Assembly: GCF_000226115.1 (NCBI RefSeq)
Contig: NC_016458.1
Location: 5,490,001-5,554,000, forward strand
Source: Thermothielavioides terrestris NRRL 8126
Taxonomy: Eukaryota; Ascomycota; Sordariomycetes; Sordariales; Chaetomiaceae
DNA length: 64,000 nt
Direction: 5' to 3'
Shown: positions 33,301 to 43,572 of the stretch, piece after piece
Position numbering within the stretch: position 1 is the first letter of the stretch
How the letters are laid out: each line of letters begins with the position of its first letter
Notes under the pieces: model-generated
What the model was told of the DNA's origin: nothing
Seen by the model: only the letters and a program-made list of their open reading frames with translations
Database searches by the model: none
Position numbers and translations under genes: made by a program

Positions 33301-33991
33301 CCGGGTATGCTGGACTCATTTGTGCATGCCTGGCACTGCCCACAGGCCCAGACGGCTTGGTAATGCCTGGTGTGCCAATGGGATCCAAAGCCTCTGTCCT
33401 CCGCCGCTTCATCGTCTCAGCGCGCTTTTTAGCGACATGGTCCATCAGGCCTGAAGCCCATCGCTCTGCAGAAGCAATATCTCGTTTAGTATTCACGCGA
33501 CATCGCATTGGAAGCAGTGATCGTCAAGAGGACGTACGCTTCAGCGCCAGACTTGTTGCTCTCCTCCTCTCCTCATCCGTGGCATACTTGGTTTTGCGAG
33601 CGCTGTCGGGTTCTGAGCTCACCCTCGGGAGCTCAGAGCGGCTATCCACAGCCGGCGTTGACGGAGCCTGAGTTGGCAGGATGTCACTGACAATCATCGC
33701 CGGCTCCGGCTCTGCAGCAGTGTCCTTGGAAGCAGGCGTGGCGGGAGGGAGAGACAAGACATCGGGCGTTGGGGTCGTCGGCGGCAAGCTCCCCTGCCCC
33801 GTCCGCTTCATCTTAAAGACGGGCTTGGACACAGCAGCCTGGACCGGTTGCGCCGGTTCCGAGCTGCCTGCTGCACTGCCGATGCCATCCCCCGAGACCG
33901 AGCCCACATCAGCGTGCTTGGGGACGGAAGGCACTCCGGTCGCGGCCCCTAACTCGGACCCGATGGAGGGTTGCTGGGCAGGAGCATCCAT
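30342..33991 (-). CDS. large nuclear-looking protein: two C2H2-like units, DUF3716-like Cys domain, cupin-like C-terminus
   Basis: A seven-exon model gives 1081 aa. Exons are 33538-33991, 32821-33465, 32608-32759, 32074-32548, 31870-32021, 30758-31804 extended to 30757, and 30342-30661. Introns are 52-95 nt with good borders. The N-terminal third is Pro/Ser-rich with a basic helical piece (DEERRRATSLALK-QRWASGLMDHVAKKRAE). Exons 3 and 5 are both exactly 152 nt and encode homologous units ending CP-x-R-x-CR...LG-[YF]-HF. A further intron splits C-x4-C-x12-H-x4-H at the same place in each, followed by DN-x-DGTFS-x-x-G-x-Y. PGRPYT-x-W precedes each unit. At about residues 786-830, CDRCLKGRGPFEGCVV...CCANCAYGGKKLLCS matches the DUF3716 layout. 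The last 106 residues (GMFKVKPGAVCAVRNGLYLD) look like a small cupin barrel. Role unknown. Confidence 0.75.
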
Positions 33992-34866
33992 TATAATGAT
34001 GATCACGCCCCCTTTTCTCTGGACTTGCAAGAGCCCAAGCCTAGAGGGGCCAAATTAGCCACTGCCACATCGATGCATGGGCTTTCCTTGGGCTATGCTC
34101 ACCACGCCACGCTGCACCCGCTCAAATCGCGTCAACCCTGCCGGGTAGAGCACGTAACCTCGTGCGAAGGCTACAATGCCACCCGCTGCAGCGGGGCAGA
34201 GTAGGTTCGTAGCAAAGAAATAAGATCTTTTGTTGTAGACGGCCTTGGAGAAACGATAACAAGATCGCGAAAGGCTTAACAGATGTGATAGAGTAGAGGC
34301 TTTGCGGTCTTTCGCGTTCAAATGGAAGATTTCAAGCTTTTGAAGCTCGATTGCAACGATAAAATTGAGCCTTAATTTAAGAAGCCTCTCGTGTACCAGT
34401 GCACTATCCCAGAAGTGGTTAGTTAGTAAGTAACGTACGTAGCACTGGGTGGGGCATGGTCGTAATACAGACTTATAATGCAACTTCATATCTTCTTATT
34501 CTGTATATTGCATTTTACGAACGGACTGGTCAGCTGAACAGATGAAAGAGTAACTGTTCCGTAACCCGTGAAATTTCCAGTACCCACCCACCTCTCAAAC
34601 GGCGCTCAGGCATCGCTGAGATCTTTCAGTTGAGTTGGAAAGAGCTCGTCCTTCAGATTCATGTCCACTGTAATTACCAGGTAGGTAACGAAGCTTGCCG
34701 GGCTCTCTCCCTACGCCTGAAAAAAATCATGTGGAACACTGAGAGTGCTCGCCACTGGTCGTACGACAAAGTCTAACTGGTAAGGCCACCACCAATATAC
34801 TCAATATCAAGACGCAAATGCCTGCATTGTTGCAACCCCAGCGAGGGACGAAAAAACCCATTGCTA
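33992..34866. other. intergenic between minus-strand genes
   Basis: No gene is supported. It contains the promoter of the DUF3716-like gene and the 3' side of mad1. Confidence 0.4.
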
Positions 34867-37365
34867 TCACCCACTCCCCCCGTCCTCGCCCGCGCCGCTA
34901 CCCCTGGACTGCTCCTCCCAGAACTCCAGCGTCAGCGCGGCCAGGAAGCACGGCACGCAGCCCCGCTCGCGGACCCAGAACTTGATGTTGTCGCCGATGC
35001 GCTGGGCGAACGGGCTGCGCGGGCCGCCGCCGACCTTCATGGTGCCCTTCTCGCCGTCGAAGACGATGCTGTTCTCGTGCTCGTCCGTGCGCGACGGGTA
35101 GTAGACGCTCTCGACCCGCATCTTGCCGCCGGGGATGAAGGTGACGGTCCAGCCGAGCGTCGAGAAGACGGCCTCCTTGAACTCGGCCGACTTGGCCGCC
35201 CAGACCTCCTTGAGCCGGCTCGCCGTCTTGCGCGCCGACGCCGTCTCCGCCTTGGCCTCCGCGATCTCGCGCTGCGCGGCGGCCAGCTGCGACGCCGGCA
35301 CCGTGGCGAAGAGCGTCGGCTGCCGCTCGATGTGCCGGAGCAGTTCGTAGTTTTCGAGCTTGAGCGCCGCCAGCGTGGCCGCTTTCGTCGCTTCGTGGTC
35401 TGACGTCGGGTTGGACTTGAGGGAGAGGATGCGCGTTTTGAGCTGTTCCTTGGCTGAGGCGAGTTGTTCGACGGTGACTTCGTGCTCCTTTTGGAGGAGC
35501 CGGTGGGCGGCTTGGAGGTCGGAGAGCTCGGACTGGAGCTTGCGGTTCTTGCGGGCTAGCTGGCCCAGTTGCTCGTGCTCGGCTTCGTCCGTCTCGCGGG
35601 CCCGTTTGCTGCCCACCACGGGCTGTACCGGGCTGGTGGAGGCCGATTCGAGCGATGTGAGATCGGCGTGGAGCGTACTGACTTCGGCTTTGTACTTGTC
35701 GACCAAATCCTCAAGCTCCTGGATACGCTTGGCTTTCTGCTGGTCGATGGTCTCGGGCTGCAGCGTCATGTCCTCCATATCGAACGTCCTAAGTTGCGCG
35801 CGCAAATATTCGACTTCTTTGACGGCGAGGGCGCGCTGGCGATCGAGGCGTGCACGAACTTTGTCGTTCCCCGAGCCCGAGCCCCCAGCCGTTCTGAGTT
35901 TTTCGATCTGGTTCAGCAGCCCAGCCTTTTCGTCCTCCAGAGCCTTGATGATGTTGTCCCGATCGGCGATTTCGGGTTGTAACTCTCCCAACTTTTCCAG
36001 GAGTGACGCCGAGTGCAGGCGTTCAGCGACCAACGCTCTAGCCAGAGCTTCCGGCGAGTCGAACTCCACCTGGCCGTCTGCGCCTCCCTCGCTTTGCAAG
36101 TAGGCCGTCCAAGCCCGCCTCTCGTCCTCTAACCTTTGCCGTCGTCTCCTTTCTTCTCCGAGCTCGTTTTCGATCGATTCGGCGGCCTCTAGCCTGCGCT
36201 GGAGCGAGCGCTTCTCCTCCTCGACCACCTCGACAGCCTTGTGGACTTGCCGGAGGTGTCTGAGCTCCGTTAATTGCTCTCTGTTCTTCGCCTCTAGTGT
36301 GCGTATGTGGGTGACCTGGTCGGTCAGCTCCCTTCGAATGACTGCAATTGTCTCGGCGTCACCCGTCTGCGCCTTCAGGCGCAGCACATCGGCTTCTAAC
36401 CTCCCAATGATTTCCTCTCTTTCGGCCAGCCGCGTCTGCGCCGTTTCCAGAGCCGTTCCCCGCGCCCTGCTCTCGTCCTCCAACTCTTGAATTGTCCGTT
36501 GTGAGGAGGCAAGCTTCGCCCTCAGGTCGATCGCCTCGCGTTCGGCCATGCGTGCAGCCTCGTCTTTCGCCGCGCTCAGCTCTTCCAGCTGCTCCTGGAG
36601 CAATCTGGCCTCCTCAAGCGCTTCCCTTGCCTTCGCCTCCAACTCCCGCTTTTGTTGCTCCTTTTCTGCTCTCAGGTCCTCCAGCTCGTTCTGCAACGCC
36701 TCAACCTGCCGCTGGGCTCTCGACTTTTCCGCCTCGGCAGCCTGTTTCGCCTTGAAATCCTCCTCGGCGCGTCGCTTGGTCTCTCGCAGCTCGTTTTCCA
36801 TCTGTAGCCGCGCCAGCTCCTTCTCCTGCTCAAAGCTGCTGATCTGGTATCGCAGCGTGCCGACCTCAGCCTTGAGCTCTTCGATGCGCTTGCGCTGCGT
36901 CTCGTACTCTTCCGCATCTGGCGGTGGGCGGTTCTCTTTACTGCTCTCGCGGCTAAGGTTGCTCGAGACGGTCGCCGCTCGTCCGCGCGGTGGTGAGGGG
37001 CCCGACGGCGCACCTTGCCGCGAGCTCGGGCGCGCCATGGTGCTGCCGGGCGAGGTGCTGGGTTCGCCGGTGAGGATGTTGTAGGACGGTTGCGTGGTGG
37101 TGCTATTTCGAAAACTGGCTATCTGCGTCTTGTCAGCGGCGTGCGCGTAGTGGCGGCGCGTCACGCTTAGGCCTACCCTCGATTCCCGGAGCGATGCGCT
37201 GGGCCGCGGAAGGCCGCCGCTGACGGTTGCGCGGAACTGGGACCCGGCGCTGGCCGAAGGACGTCTCGCCGAACCTGGAGGATTGCCTTGCGGCGTGAAA
37301 GATCGCATGGCGGTTGAAGGGCGTTCCTGTGGACGCGGTCTGAGTTGACTTGGCGTTCGCGGCAT
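34867..37365 (-). CDS. mad1: spindle-assembly checkpoint protein Mad1
   Basis: Mad1 recruits Mad2 to unattached kinetochores. The frame is 832 codons from ATG at 37365. A 54-nt in-frame segment (37123-37176) has a GTAGGC donor, a GCTGAC branch and a CGCAG acceptor and is probably an intron, giving 814 aa. After a Ser/Arg-rich N-terminus the protein is almost entirely coiled coil (about residues 130-700). Near residue 720 it has RLKEVWAAKSAEFKEAVFST, containing the Arg-Leu-Lys motif used by Mad1 to bind Bub1. The globular C-terminal domain follows (LGWTVTFIPGGKMRVESVYY, then IGDNIKFW and CVPCFLAALTLEFWEEQ), the RWD-like Mad1 tail. Length and layout fit fungal Mad1. It is divergent from tam41. 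Confidence 0.92.
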   Translation of the reverse strand: MPRTPSQLRPRPQERPSTAMRSFTPQGNPPGSARRPSASAGSQFRATVSGGLPRPSASLRESRVGLSVTRRHYAHAADKTQIASFRNSTTTQPSYNILTGEPSTSPGSTMARPSSRQGAPSGPSPPRGRAATVSSNLSRESSKENRPPPDAEEYETQRKRIEELKAEVGTLRYQISSFEQEKELARLQMENELRETKRRAEEDFKAKQAAEAEKSRAQRQVEALQNELEDLRAEKEQQKRELEAKAREALEEARLLQEQLEELSAAKDEAARMAEREAIDLRAKLASSQRTIQELEDESRARGTALETAQTRLAEREEIIGRLEADVLRLKAQTGDAETIAVIRRELTDQVTHIRTLEAKNREQLTELRHLRQVHKAVEVVEEEKRSLQRRLEAAESIENELGEERRRRQRLEDERRAWTAYLQSEGGADGQVEFDSPEALARALVAERLHSASLLEKLGELQPEIADRDNIIKALEDEKAGLLNQIEKLRTAGGSGSGNDKVRARLDRQRALAVKEVEYLRAQLRTFDMEDMTLQPETIDQQKAKRIQELEDLVDKYKAEVSTLHADLTSLESASTSPVQPVVGSKRARETDEAEHEQLGQLARKNRKLQSELSDLQAAHRLLQKEHEVTVEQLASAKEQLKTRILSLKSNPTSDHEATKAATLAALKLENYELLRHIERQPTLFATVPASQLAAAQREIAEAKAETASARKTASRLKEVWAAKSAEFKEAVFSTLGWTVTFIPGGKMRVESVYYPSRTDEHENSIVFDGEKGTMKVGGGPRSPFAQRIGDNIKFWVRERGCVPCFLAALTLEFWEEQSRGSGAGEDGGSG

Positions 37366-38222
37366 CGCGAGTCGACCGACTGACTGTTTGGGAAGCCCAG
37401 CTTCTCACGTTACAGATGGCTCTGATTGGCGGAAGGAAAGTGACTTAAACAGCGAGGGCGCGATCTGGAGAGCCACCCACGACTGCCTCATGAATTCTTC
37501 CCGGCTGTTGAAGAGAGAAGAAAGAAGCAGGGTTCACAGTTGGGACCCAAGAAATGGGTCTGACCAAGGCCGGTTGCTGGCCTTTGTCCAGGATTTCCTG
37601 AAGCAAACAAGGCGGGATTCACCGTTGTCTGTATGGTAACCTTTATCAAGTCCGGTTGCACAGGGAAATCTTGGCCTCGTCCACACAGTATCTCTAGTGC
37701 TCAAGGAAAAAGGAAAGTATCGGGTAGGCAGGGCACCCTTACATTTCAGACTGGAACTAGAGCTTGATGTTGAATCTTAGGTTTGCTTCACCATGGACTG
37801 TGCACCTTATTGCATGTTCTAGGTCAGGCTATTTCGAGACAACTGAGGTATCCTTCTGTACGTCAGGTACAGTACAGTACATGTACCTACCGCAGCGGGG
37901 CCGCTTGTTAGTAGGTGTAATCCGTACACGGCAAGCTCAACTGCCAAGACCGCCAATGCTGCGTGGATCCGAGAACCCCTGCTAACATTACGACGCGGGC
38001 GCGATGCGGTCTGTGACCTCCACAGCTTCAATCAATGCTTCAATTTAGCGGCAGAGGTTCCGGCGAACGCAGTGCTCTTCCCGACCCGGTTGCTCGCTCA
38101 ATGGCATTCATTTCGAGGTGACGTTTTGCAGCATTTCGCTGCTCACAACCCCCACCCGCTTACCTCCCTCGATACCCGTTGGATCCAAGTCGGTACTGTC
38201 CGACGGCCGGAAAGCGCCTGTG
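37366..38222. promoter_or_regulatory. divergent promoter region between mad1 and tam41
   Basis: About 860 bases separate the two start codons. No operator or other element stands out beyond short GTACAGTACAGTACATGTAC-type repeats near 37867-37886. Confidence 0.4.
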
Positions 38223-39932
38223 ATGGTTCGCGGTCGCATCCCCGCCATGGTGCGGGTAAGCTCGGAGCTGCTCCCGAGTTACACCTGCCTGGGACGTTGT
38301 AACTCACCACAGATCCCTCAGGGTTGCCGCACGTCGCGCGCCCGGCCGCTGCGCTCCTCGCTCTCTGTTACGCCCTCACCCTCTCCGACATGCCGGCCGG
38401 ATGCTCCGGTACGAAGATACGGGACGACCCGCAACGCCGACAATGCCGATGCGGACGCAAAGGAAGCCCGTGAAGGTGCCCAGCACGATGCGGCTGCAGA
38501 GTCGGCCACGGGCACGGCAAAAAGTGACACCAAGTCGACACGAGCGTTGGCAAGCGAGGCGGCGAGCTCATCCACCGCCGGGTCGTCGGTGGTCAGCGAC
38601 ATGCAGGATTGGGAGTACAATCCGAACCTCAAGGTCGAGTCGTTCAAGGACCTGCCGCACGCCAACTTCGGAGTCAACCAGCACATTCCCTTCGATGCGG
38701 AGTTCAAGGAAGTCTTGAAGTCGATACCGTGGCAATTCCGCGCGCCGATCCGCTATGCGTTCGCCTACGGCTCCGGCGTGTTCCCCCAGTCGAAACCCAG
38801 CGGCAGGGTACCGACGCCTGAGGAAATACGCGCCATCCATCCGAAGGCGCCGCCCGCTGTCCAAAGGGCTCAGGACGGCACCCCAAAGATGATCGACTTC
38901 ATTTTTGGCGTCTCGCACACCCAACACTGGCACTCTCTGAACATGAAGCAGCATCGGGACCACTACTCCGCCTTGGCGAGTCTCGGGTCCGGTGCCGTCT
39001 CGTACGTTCAGGACAGGCTGGGCGCTGGCGTCTACTTCAATCCTTACGTTGTCGTCAACGGGATTCTGATCAAGTACGGCGTGGTGCAGTTGAGCACGCT
39101 GGAGAAGGACCTAACCCAGTGGGACATGCTGTACCTGGCGGGCAGGTTGCAAAAGCCCGTCAAAATCCTGCGCGATGATCCGAAGATCCGGCTCGCCAAC
39201 CAGATGAACCTTCTGTCGGCCCTGCGGACGGCGCTGCTCCTGCTGCCGCCTCACTTCACAGAAGAAGAGCTCTACGGCACCATCGCCGGCATCAGCTACC
39301 TCGGCGACCCGCGCATGGCACTGCCGACGGAGAACCCGAGTAAAGTCAAGAACATCGTGGGCAACAACATGGCCAACTTCCGGCGGCTCTATCTCCCTCT
39401 GATTGAGACGCTTCCTAATGTCGACTTTGTCGGTGCCGGCGCCAGCATGAAGGATTGGATTTGGGACGAAACCAAGAACCTCAAGCTTGCGCAGGATATG
39501 GACCCGGTCAAGCGCGGCAACATGGTGCGTCGCCTGCCCAAGGCCTTCCGCTCGCGGCTCTACTTCCAATACCAGAAGAAGCTGGCGATTCCGCAAGAGG
39601 AGTTCGACAAGATGATGGAGGAAAGTGAGAAGGAGGATGCTGTCGCTTTCAAGCGACGTGAGGGCGGCGGCTTCGAGCGGCGCATCGCCCAGGACGACCC
39701 CGCCGAGCTGCGCAACTACATCCGCACCGTCATCAAGCAGACGATCACCTGGCCAGCCACCACGCAGTCCCTCAAGGGGCCGCTTACCAGCGGCTTTAGC
39801 AGGACGGTGCGGTACCTGCGAGAGAAGATAGACAAGTATCGCCAGGGACGAGCGGCTGGAAAGGCCCAGGCTGCTGAGGAAGAGGCGGCCTCCAACCCGA
39901 CCGGCGGCGAAGGAGCCCGGAAGAAGCCTTGA
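38223..39932 (+). CDS. tam41: mitochondrial phosphatidate cytidylyltransferase Tam41
   Basis: Tam41 makes CDP-diacylglycerol from phosphatidic acid and CTP on the inner mitochondrial membrane, the first step toward cardiolipin. Exons are 38223-38255 and 38313-39932, giving 550 aa. The 57-nt intron has a GTAAGC donor and a CACCACAG acceptor, and it is in frame. The N-terminus (MVRGRIPAMVR, then TSRARPLRSSLS) is Arg/Ser-rich without acidic residues, as in a mitochondrial presequence. The core has AFAYGSGVFPQ (nucleotide-binding GSG) and MIDFIFGVSHTQHWHSLN with the metal-binding Asp. Further on are GVYFNPYV, GISYLGDPRM, WPATTQSLKGPLTSG and a C-terminal helix. Domain order and length fit the family. 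Confidence 0.93.
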   Translation: MVRGRIPAMVRVSSELLPSYTCLGRCNSPQIPQGCRTSRARPLRSSLSVTPSPSPTCRPDAPVRRYGTTRNADNADADAKEAREGAQHDAAAESATGTAKSDTKSTRALASEAASSSTAGSSVVSDMQDWEYNPNLKVESFKDLPHANFGVNQHIPFDAEFKEVLKSIPWQFRAPIRYAFAYGSGVFPQSKPSGRVPTPEEIRAIHPKAPPAVQRAQDGTPKMIDFIFGVSHTQHWHSLNMKQHRDHYSALASLGSGAVSYVQDRLGAGVYFNPYVVVNGILIKYGVVQLSTLEKDLTQWDMLYLAGRLQKPVKILRDDPKIRLANQMNLLSALRTALLLLPPHFTEEELYGTIAGISYLGDPRMALPTENPSKVKNIVGNNMANFRRLYLPLIETLPNVDFVGAGASMKDWIWDETKNLKLAQDMDPVKRGNMVRRLPKAFRSRLYFQYQKKLAIPQEEFDKMMEESEKEDAVAFKRREGGGFERRIAQDDPAELRNYIRTVIKQTITWPATTQSLKGPLTSGFSRTVRYLREKIDKYRQGRAAGKAQAAEEEAASNPTGGEGARKKP

Positions 39933-40291
39933 TCTCGAAGGAATCATGGCTATCTTCAACGACATGACTTGCTGGCTTGTTAAGCATGTCTCCTTTTCTT
40001 GTACAGTACATGATATACATGGCATTGTGGTGGCACTCGGGCCGAGGGATTAGACAGTGACTGGCGTTTGTTCCGGCGGTTTTTACGTGGCTTCAGGTCA
40101 CATACTGGCACAAGCTAAATGAAAGGCAGCTGCCCTGACACTCTTCCGAGTTTTCGGCTCCTCTGTTTCCGGTGCCCCTTCTAAGTCAGTACGCCATGGC
40201 CCATGGCGCAGATACCCGCCTGGTGCCACGTTGTCTGTCCCCATGGCCAAGTGGATAGTTTTGGGACTGAAGACACCTACTCACCCCGCAG

Positions 40292-40432
40292 ATGATCATC
40301 ATCATGGTCGTCTCTGTCCTGGCTTCTCTGTCAACCTTGTACCAGCGGGATCCAATCCGCAGCAAGGGCTTGGAAGAGTGGAAGGATATGCCCAGCTCGG
40401 AGCCCCTTACCGACCCCATAGCAGCGCGCTGA
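40292..40432 (+). CDS. possible very small protein or 3' exon (46 aa)
   Basis: Starts MIIIMVVSVLASLSTLYQRD and ends EWKDMPSSEPLTDPIAAR. A short hydrophobic N-terminus followed by a charged tail resembles small single-span mitochondrial or ER proteins. CCCCGCAG directly before the ATG looks like a splice acceptor, so this may be the last exon of a longer gene. I cannot identify an upstream exon or a family. Confidence 0.3.
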   Translation: MIIIMVVSVLASLSTLYQRDPIRSKGLEEWKDMPSSEPLTDPIAAR

Positions 40433-40816
40433 CTGGATGCCAAAGCGTCGGTCTTTTTGTCTCATTCGGCTTGTTGTCCTGTTATAGAGCTGCCCTCACA
40501 GATGAGGCCGCCGCTGCCTGCACCCGACCTCCCGCAGGATGAGGCAGAATATGTGCCGATGAGAAGCCTCCTGCGAGCGTTGCTTGAGCGGGCAGCACAT
40601 GGCATGGTCTTGTTATTTCAACCTATCTCAACAACCCATTTGGAGTACCCGTCAAAGGGTGCGGTAGCCGGTGTAGCATGTGAGACGGAGAATTTGCAGT
40701 GAACCACGGACTGCCGATCAGGGACGTGGCATTCAGCGGATCCAGACTGTCCTTCGAACTTCAAAAGCCTCATTGATGACTGGAGGATCGAGGACGGCGA
40801 ATGGAGTGAGCCAGGG

Positions 40817-40926
40817 GATGAGCGAAGCAAAAACCTAACCGTACCTAGAAACTGAAACAAGTAAGCTAGTAGAGAATACGAAGGCGTAAATGAGACAACA
40901 ATCATAGATGAGCGAAGCAAAAACCT
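40817..40926. repeat. 20-bp direct repeat pair
   Basis: GATGAGCGAAGCAAAAACCT occurs at 40817-40836 and again at 40907-40926, 90 bases apart, in non-coding DNA. Confidence 0.8.
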
Positions 40927-41102
40927 CGAAAGGAGCAAAAGAGATAACAAGCAGATAAAAAGATAGCATGGCGTTGCGGTGACTTAGTAACGCGTCCTGT
41001 CTCGCCGCCTCAGCAGGCGGTAGGAGCCTCTCTGCCTCAGTCTCGCCCTCATCTGCGCAAGACGGAACAATCCAGGCACGACGATTTTCATATAGTCGCG
41101 GC

Positions 41103-41128
41103 GGGGGGGGGGGGGGGGGGGGGGGGGG
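41103..41128. repeat. poly(G) run of 26 bases
   Basis: Uninterrupted G26 in intergenic DNA. It could form G-quadruplex structure or mark a slippage-prone or poorly assembled site. Confidence 0.85.
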
Positions 41129-42373
41129 CGACGGCGACGGCTAGACCGCCGTGACGGGCTACGAAGCGCCGCAAGATTCGATCAAGGGAAGAACAAGCCG
41201 AGACGAATATCCGCCTTGCGAAGAGCAACGGATATGGGCGAGGGTCACCTGCTCAGCAGCACATTAACCAAGAGGAGAGCCATGTGCTTGGAATTCCCTT
41301 GGAGTTAGGCCCCTTCTCCACCTTGTTGTTGTTATTAGTTAGCGGCAGGATCTTTCCATCACCGGCGATGTGTTGGCAGGATTCTATGCCGTCTAGGACT
41401 CGAGCTTGAGCTAACCCTTCCTTTCTACGGATTCGGCGTATGGCACGAAGGAGGCGGAATTTTGAGGGAGCTGTCTCGGCGGTATAGTGGCCGAAATGCA
41501 ATTCCCAGCTGAGATGTTCATACAACATGCTCGTTACTCGGTAGGCCGGGCTGCCGAACTACAAGAGAGTGTGTGTCAAGTTCCGTTTACTCCTCGAAGT
41601 CTTCTACTGCTGTGCGGCATGGATTGGCGTTTGCTTTTGTAGCGGAGGCAAAAAGTGTGAAGTAACTCATCTCTCTCTCTCTCTAACCTCTCATCTCCCT
41701 CTTTCTGTATGTAAGGTTATGGTAGTTGCCTTTTCACCCTGTAATTACAGGCTGTGAACCGGACTCCCTAAACGTACTGATCTCAGAGGAGGGTCGAGTC
41801 GCAGCTTGTGTAGCTTGCAACTCGGACTTGAGCTAAGATGGGCTGTAGGGTGCCATACCAGACATACTCTACCCTCTAACGGAAGACTGGATGGTCTTGT
41901 ATCGCCTACGAGACACACCTGGAGGCGATAGTGCCCTGTTGTACAGTTGTAAGGAGAGTATCCAAGGAGTGTGGAGTAAAGCCAATGCTGTCGAACACTG
42001 CTCTCCAGGACGATAGATGTTGTCTCACTGGCGAATAGCTTCGCAAGTATTCTGGCATTGAATCATTAATCCTTGCAGACCTAGAATCACTCCCAAATCG
42101 GAGGGAGGACGCACCCTCTTTACGTGACCGTGGCACTTTGCCACTGACCCAGGTCCACATCCTGATTTCTGGCCACTGTCTCTCTGTGACGCTGCTCCAC
42201 TGCGTCGCCGACAACCCTTCATGAAAATGATGGCACTAGCAAGCTAGCAACTCGCATCGAGCCTGTCGGGAGATGGGCCAATCGCAATCAAGAGGAAATG
42301 CAGGAAAGAGATCGTATCAGAGTGGGGAGACAGACTTCCAGGGCAGCCGTGTCAACGTCCATCCATCGGCCGA

Positions 42374-42583
42374 TCAGTTCGAGTCCTCTCCTGAATCCGA
42401 CGGAGAGGGGTAGTAGCAACGTTGACAACAGCCCGACCTGGCCCGTCTGTGTCGCCTGATGCCCCATGTCGGACGTGGACATTTGTTATCGCCCCCTAGA
42501 GCTGCCATCTCTGCACACTTTTCCCAGCCATCCGACCACCAATGTCCGCACTCCGTATAATAGTATTGGATATGATTGCACAT
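42374..42583 (-). CDS. small Cys/His-rich protein of unknown function (69 aa)
   Basis: A single-exon frame starting MCNHIQYYYTECGHWWSDGW. Cys and His residues are spaced C-x-H...E-CGH...KC...KC...CCQRC, the pattern of a class of short fungal proteins beginning M-C-x-H and containing CGH, thought to bind zinc. The C-terminus is Ser/Asp-rich. There is no signal peptide, so it is unlikely to be secreted. An intron-free 69-residue frame can arise by chance, but the Cys/His order argues for a gene. Confidence 0.45.
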   Translation of the reverse strand: MCNHIQYYYTECGHWWSDGWEKCAEMAALGGDNKCPRPTWGIRRHRRARSGCCQRCYYPSPSDSGEDSN

Positions 42584-43572
42584 GGCCTTAGACTCACAAA
42601 CGCTTTGTTAGTTACGGTCAAGCTTCCGCCATGGCTGCATTTGCCATGCGGTCAGGATCAGGTCCTGACAGGTGACGTACCGATTCGCCGTCAAGTAGAG
42701 GACTCGGAAACTCGGTGAACAACGCTAAGACTCAATATCGGCGAAAAGAGACGGGGTCCGGGAACGAGGAGGGAAAGCGGAGGCTGATACTAATATGTGG
42801 ATGGCGAGTAACAGCGAGAACCAACGTCAATGGAAGCTCAGAGATAACGCTGGACTTGGGCAAGATAATTCCACGCAGGCCAAGTCGGTGTATTTATATT
42901 CGAGACTGAAAGCCTTCCCATATCTCGGCGATTCTCCAGCTCCCTCCATGCCGGCTCCCATTTCAGGCCTTGGTCGCCAACCCACGAGGCCAAGAGCGGC
43001 TAAACTGTCTCAAAGCACACAATGGACAAGCAGCCGCGGGCACAACAAGGCTGCGTGGTGTAGCTATGCCCTCTGGCAATTACGGGCCGACATCCATGTT
43101 GAGGCCAAGCCTCGCAGGGCTATCCGTCTTGACGGGAGCTGCCGGCCAAACAATTCAAACAATGAATGCAGGTTTATCAGTTGCAGTTGTTTAAGCCGTG
43201 ATTCATCAAGGCGAGCGCGAACTCAGTGCCTGGGACTGACTGAAACAAGGCTCACAAGGCCCATCACGCAGGGGAGGCGGCTTCTCTCATTATTGGTTGG
43301 TTGTCCGCCAGAAGTCGGCGCTTGAGGGTTGAGGCCTCACACAAGGCGGCAATCGCGGCGGTTCCCTGCCCAACCAGAACACAGCTACGTGACCTCAGGT
43401 ACGGTACCTCCTGATGCGACCAGTAAGTCTCGTCCACGTGACATTGCGTCCAGGCCACGGCCGACAAACACCAGCGCCGCAGCATCCAAAGCACCTCTCT
43501 TCCACCCGCTCATGCCAACGAGCCCGCGGTGAAGAGCGTGTTGCGATTCCAGAGACACTGCATTTCGCACCC
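42584..43572. other. intergenic
   Basis: No gene is supported. It holds the promoters of the divergent genes at 42583 (minus) and 43573 (plus). Confidence 0.4.

Larger units (their letters stand above)
39933..42373. other. gene-poor stretch
   Basis: No well-supported gene. It contains a possible 46-codon frame at 40292-40432, a 20-bp direct repeat (40817-40836 and 40907-40926), a G26 run (41103-41128) and a CT-rich microsatellite near 41672-41686. Confidence 0.4.

Noticed and set aside
32608..34030. Three separate minus-strand genes at 32048-32656, 32660-33508 and 33524-34030
   Set aside because: Each piece lacks a natural start or stop, and introns with correct phase join them into one frame with the 30342-31804 exons.
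41103..41128. Homopolymer as a scaffold gap or linker
   Set aside because: Gaps are written as N; the flanks are continuous, so it is kept as a repeat although read errors cannot be excluded.
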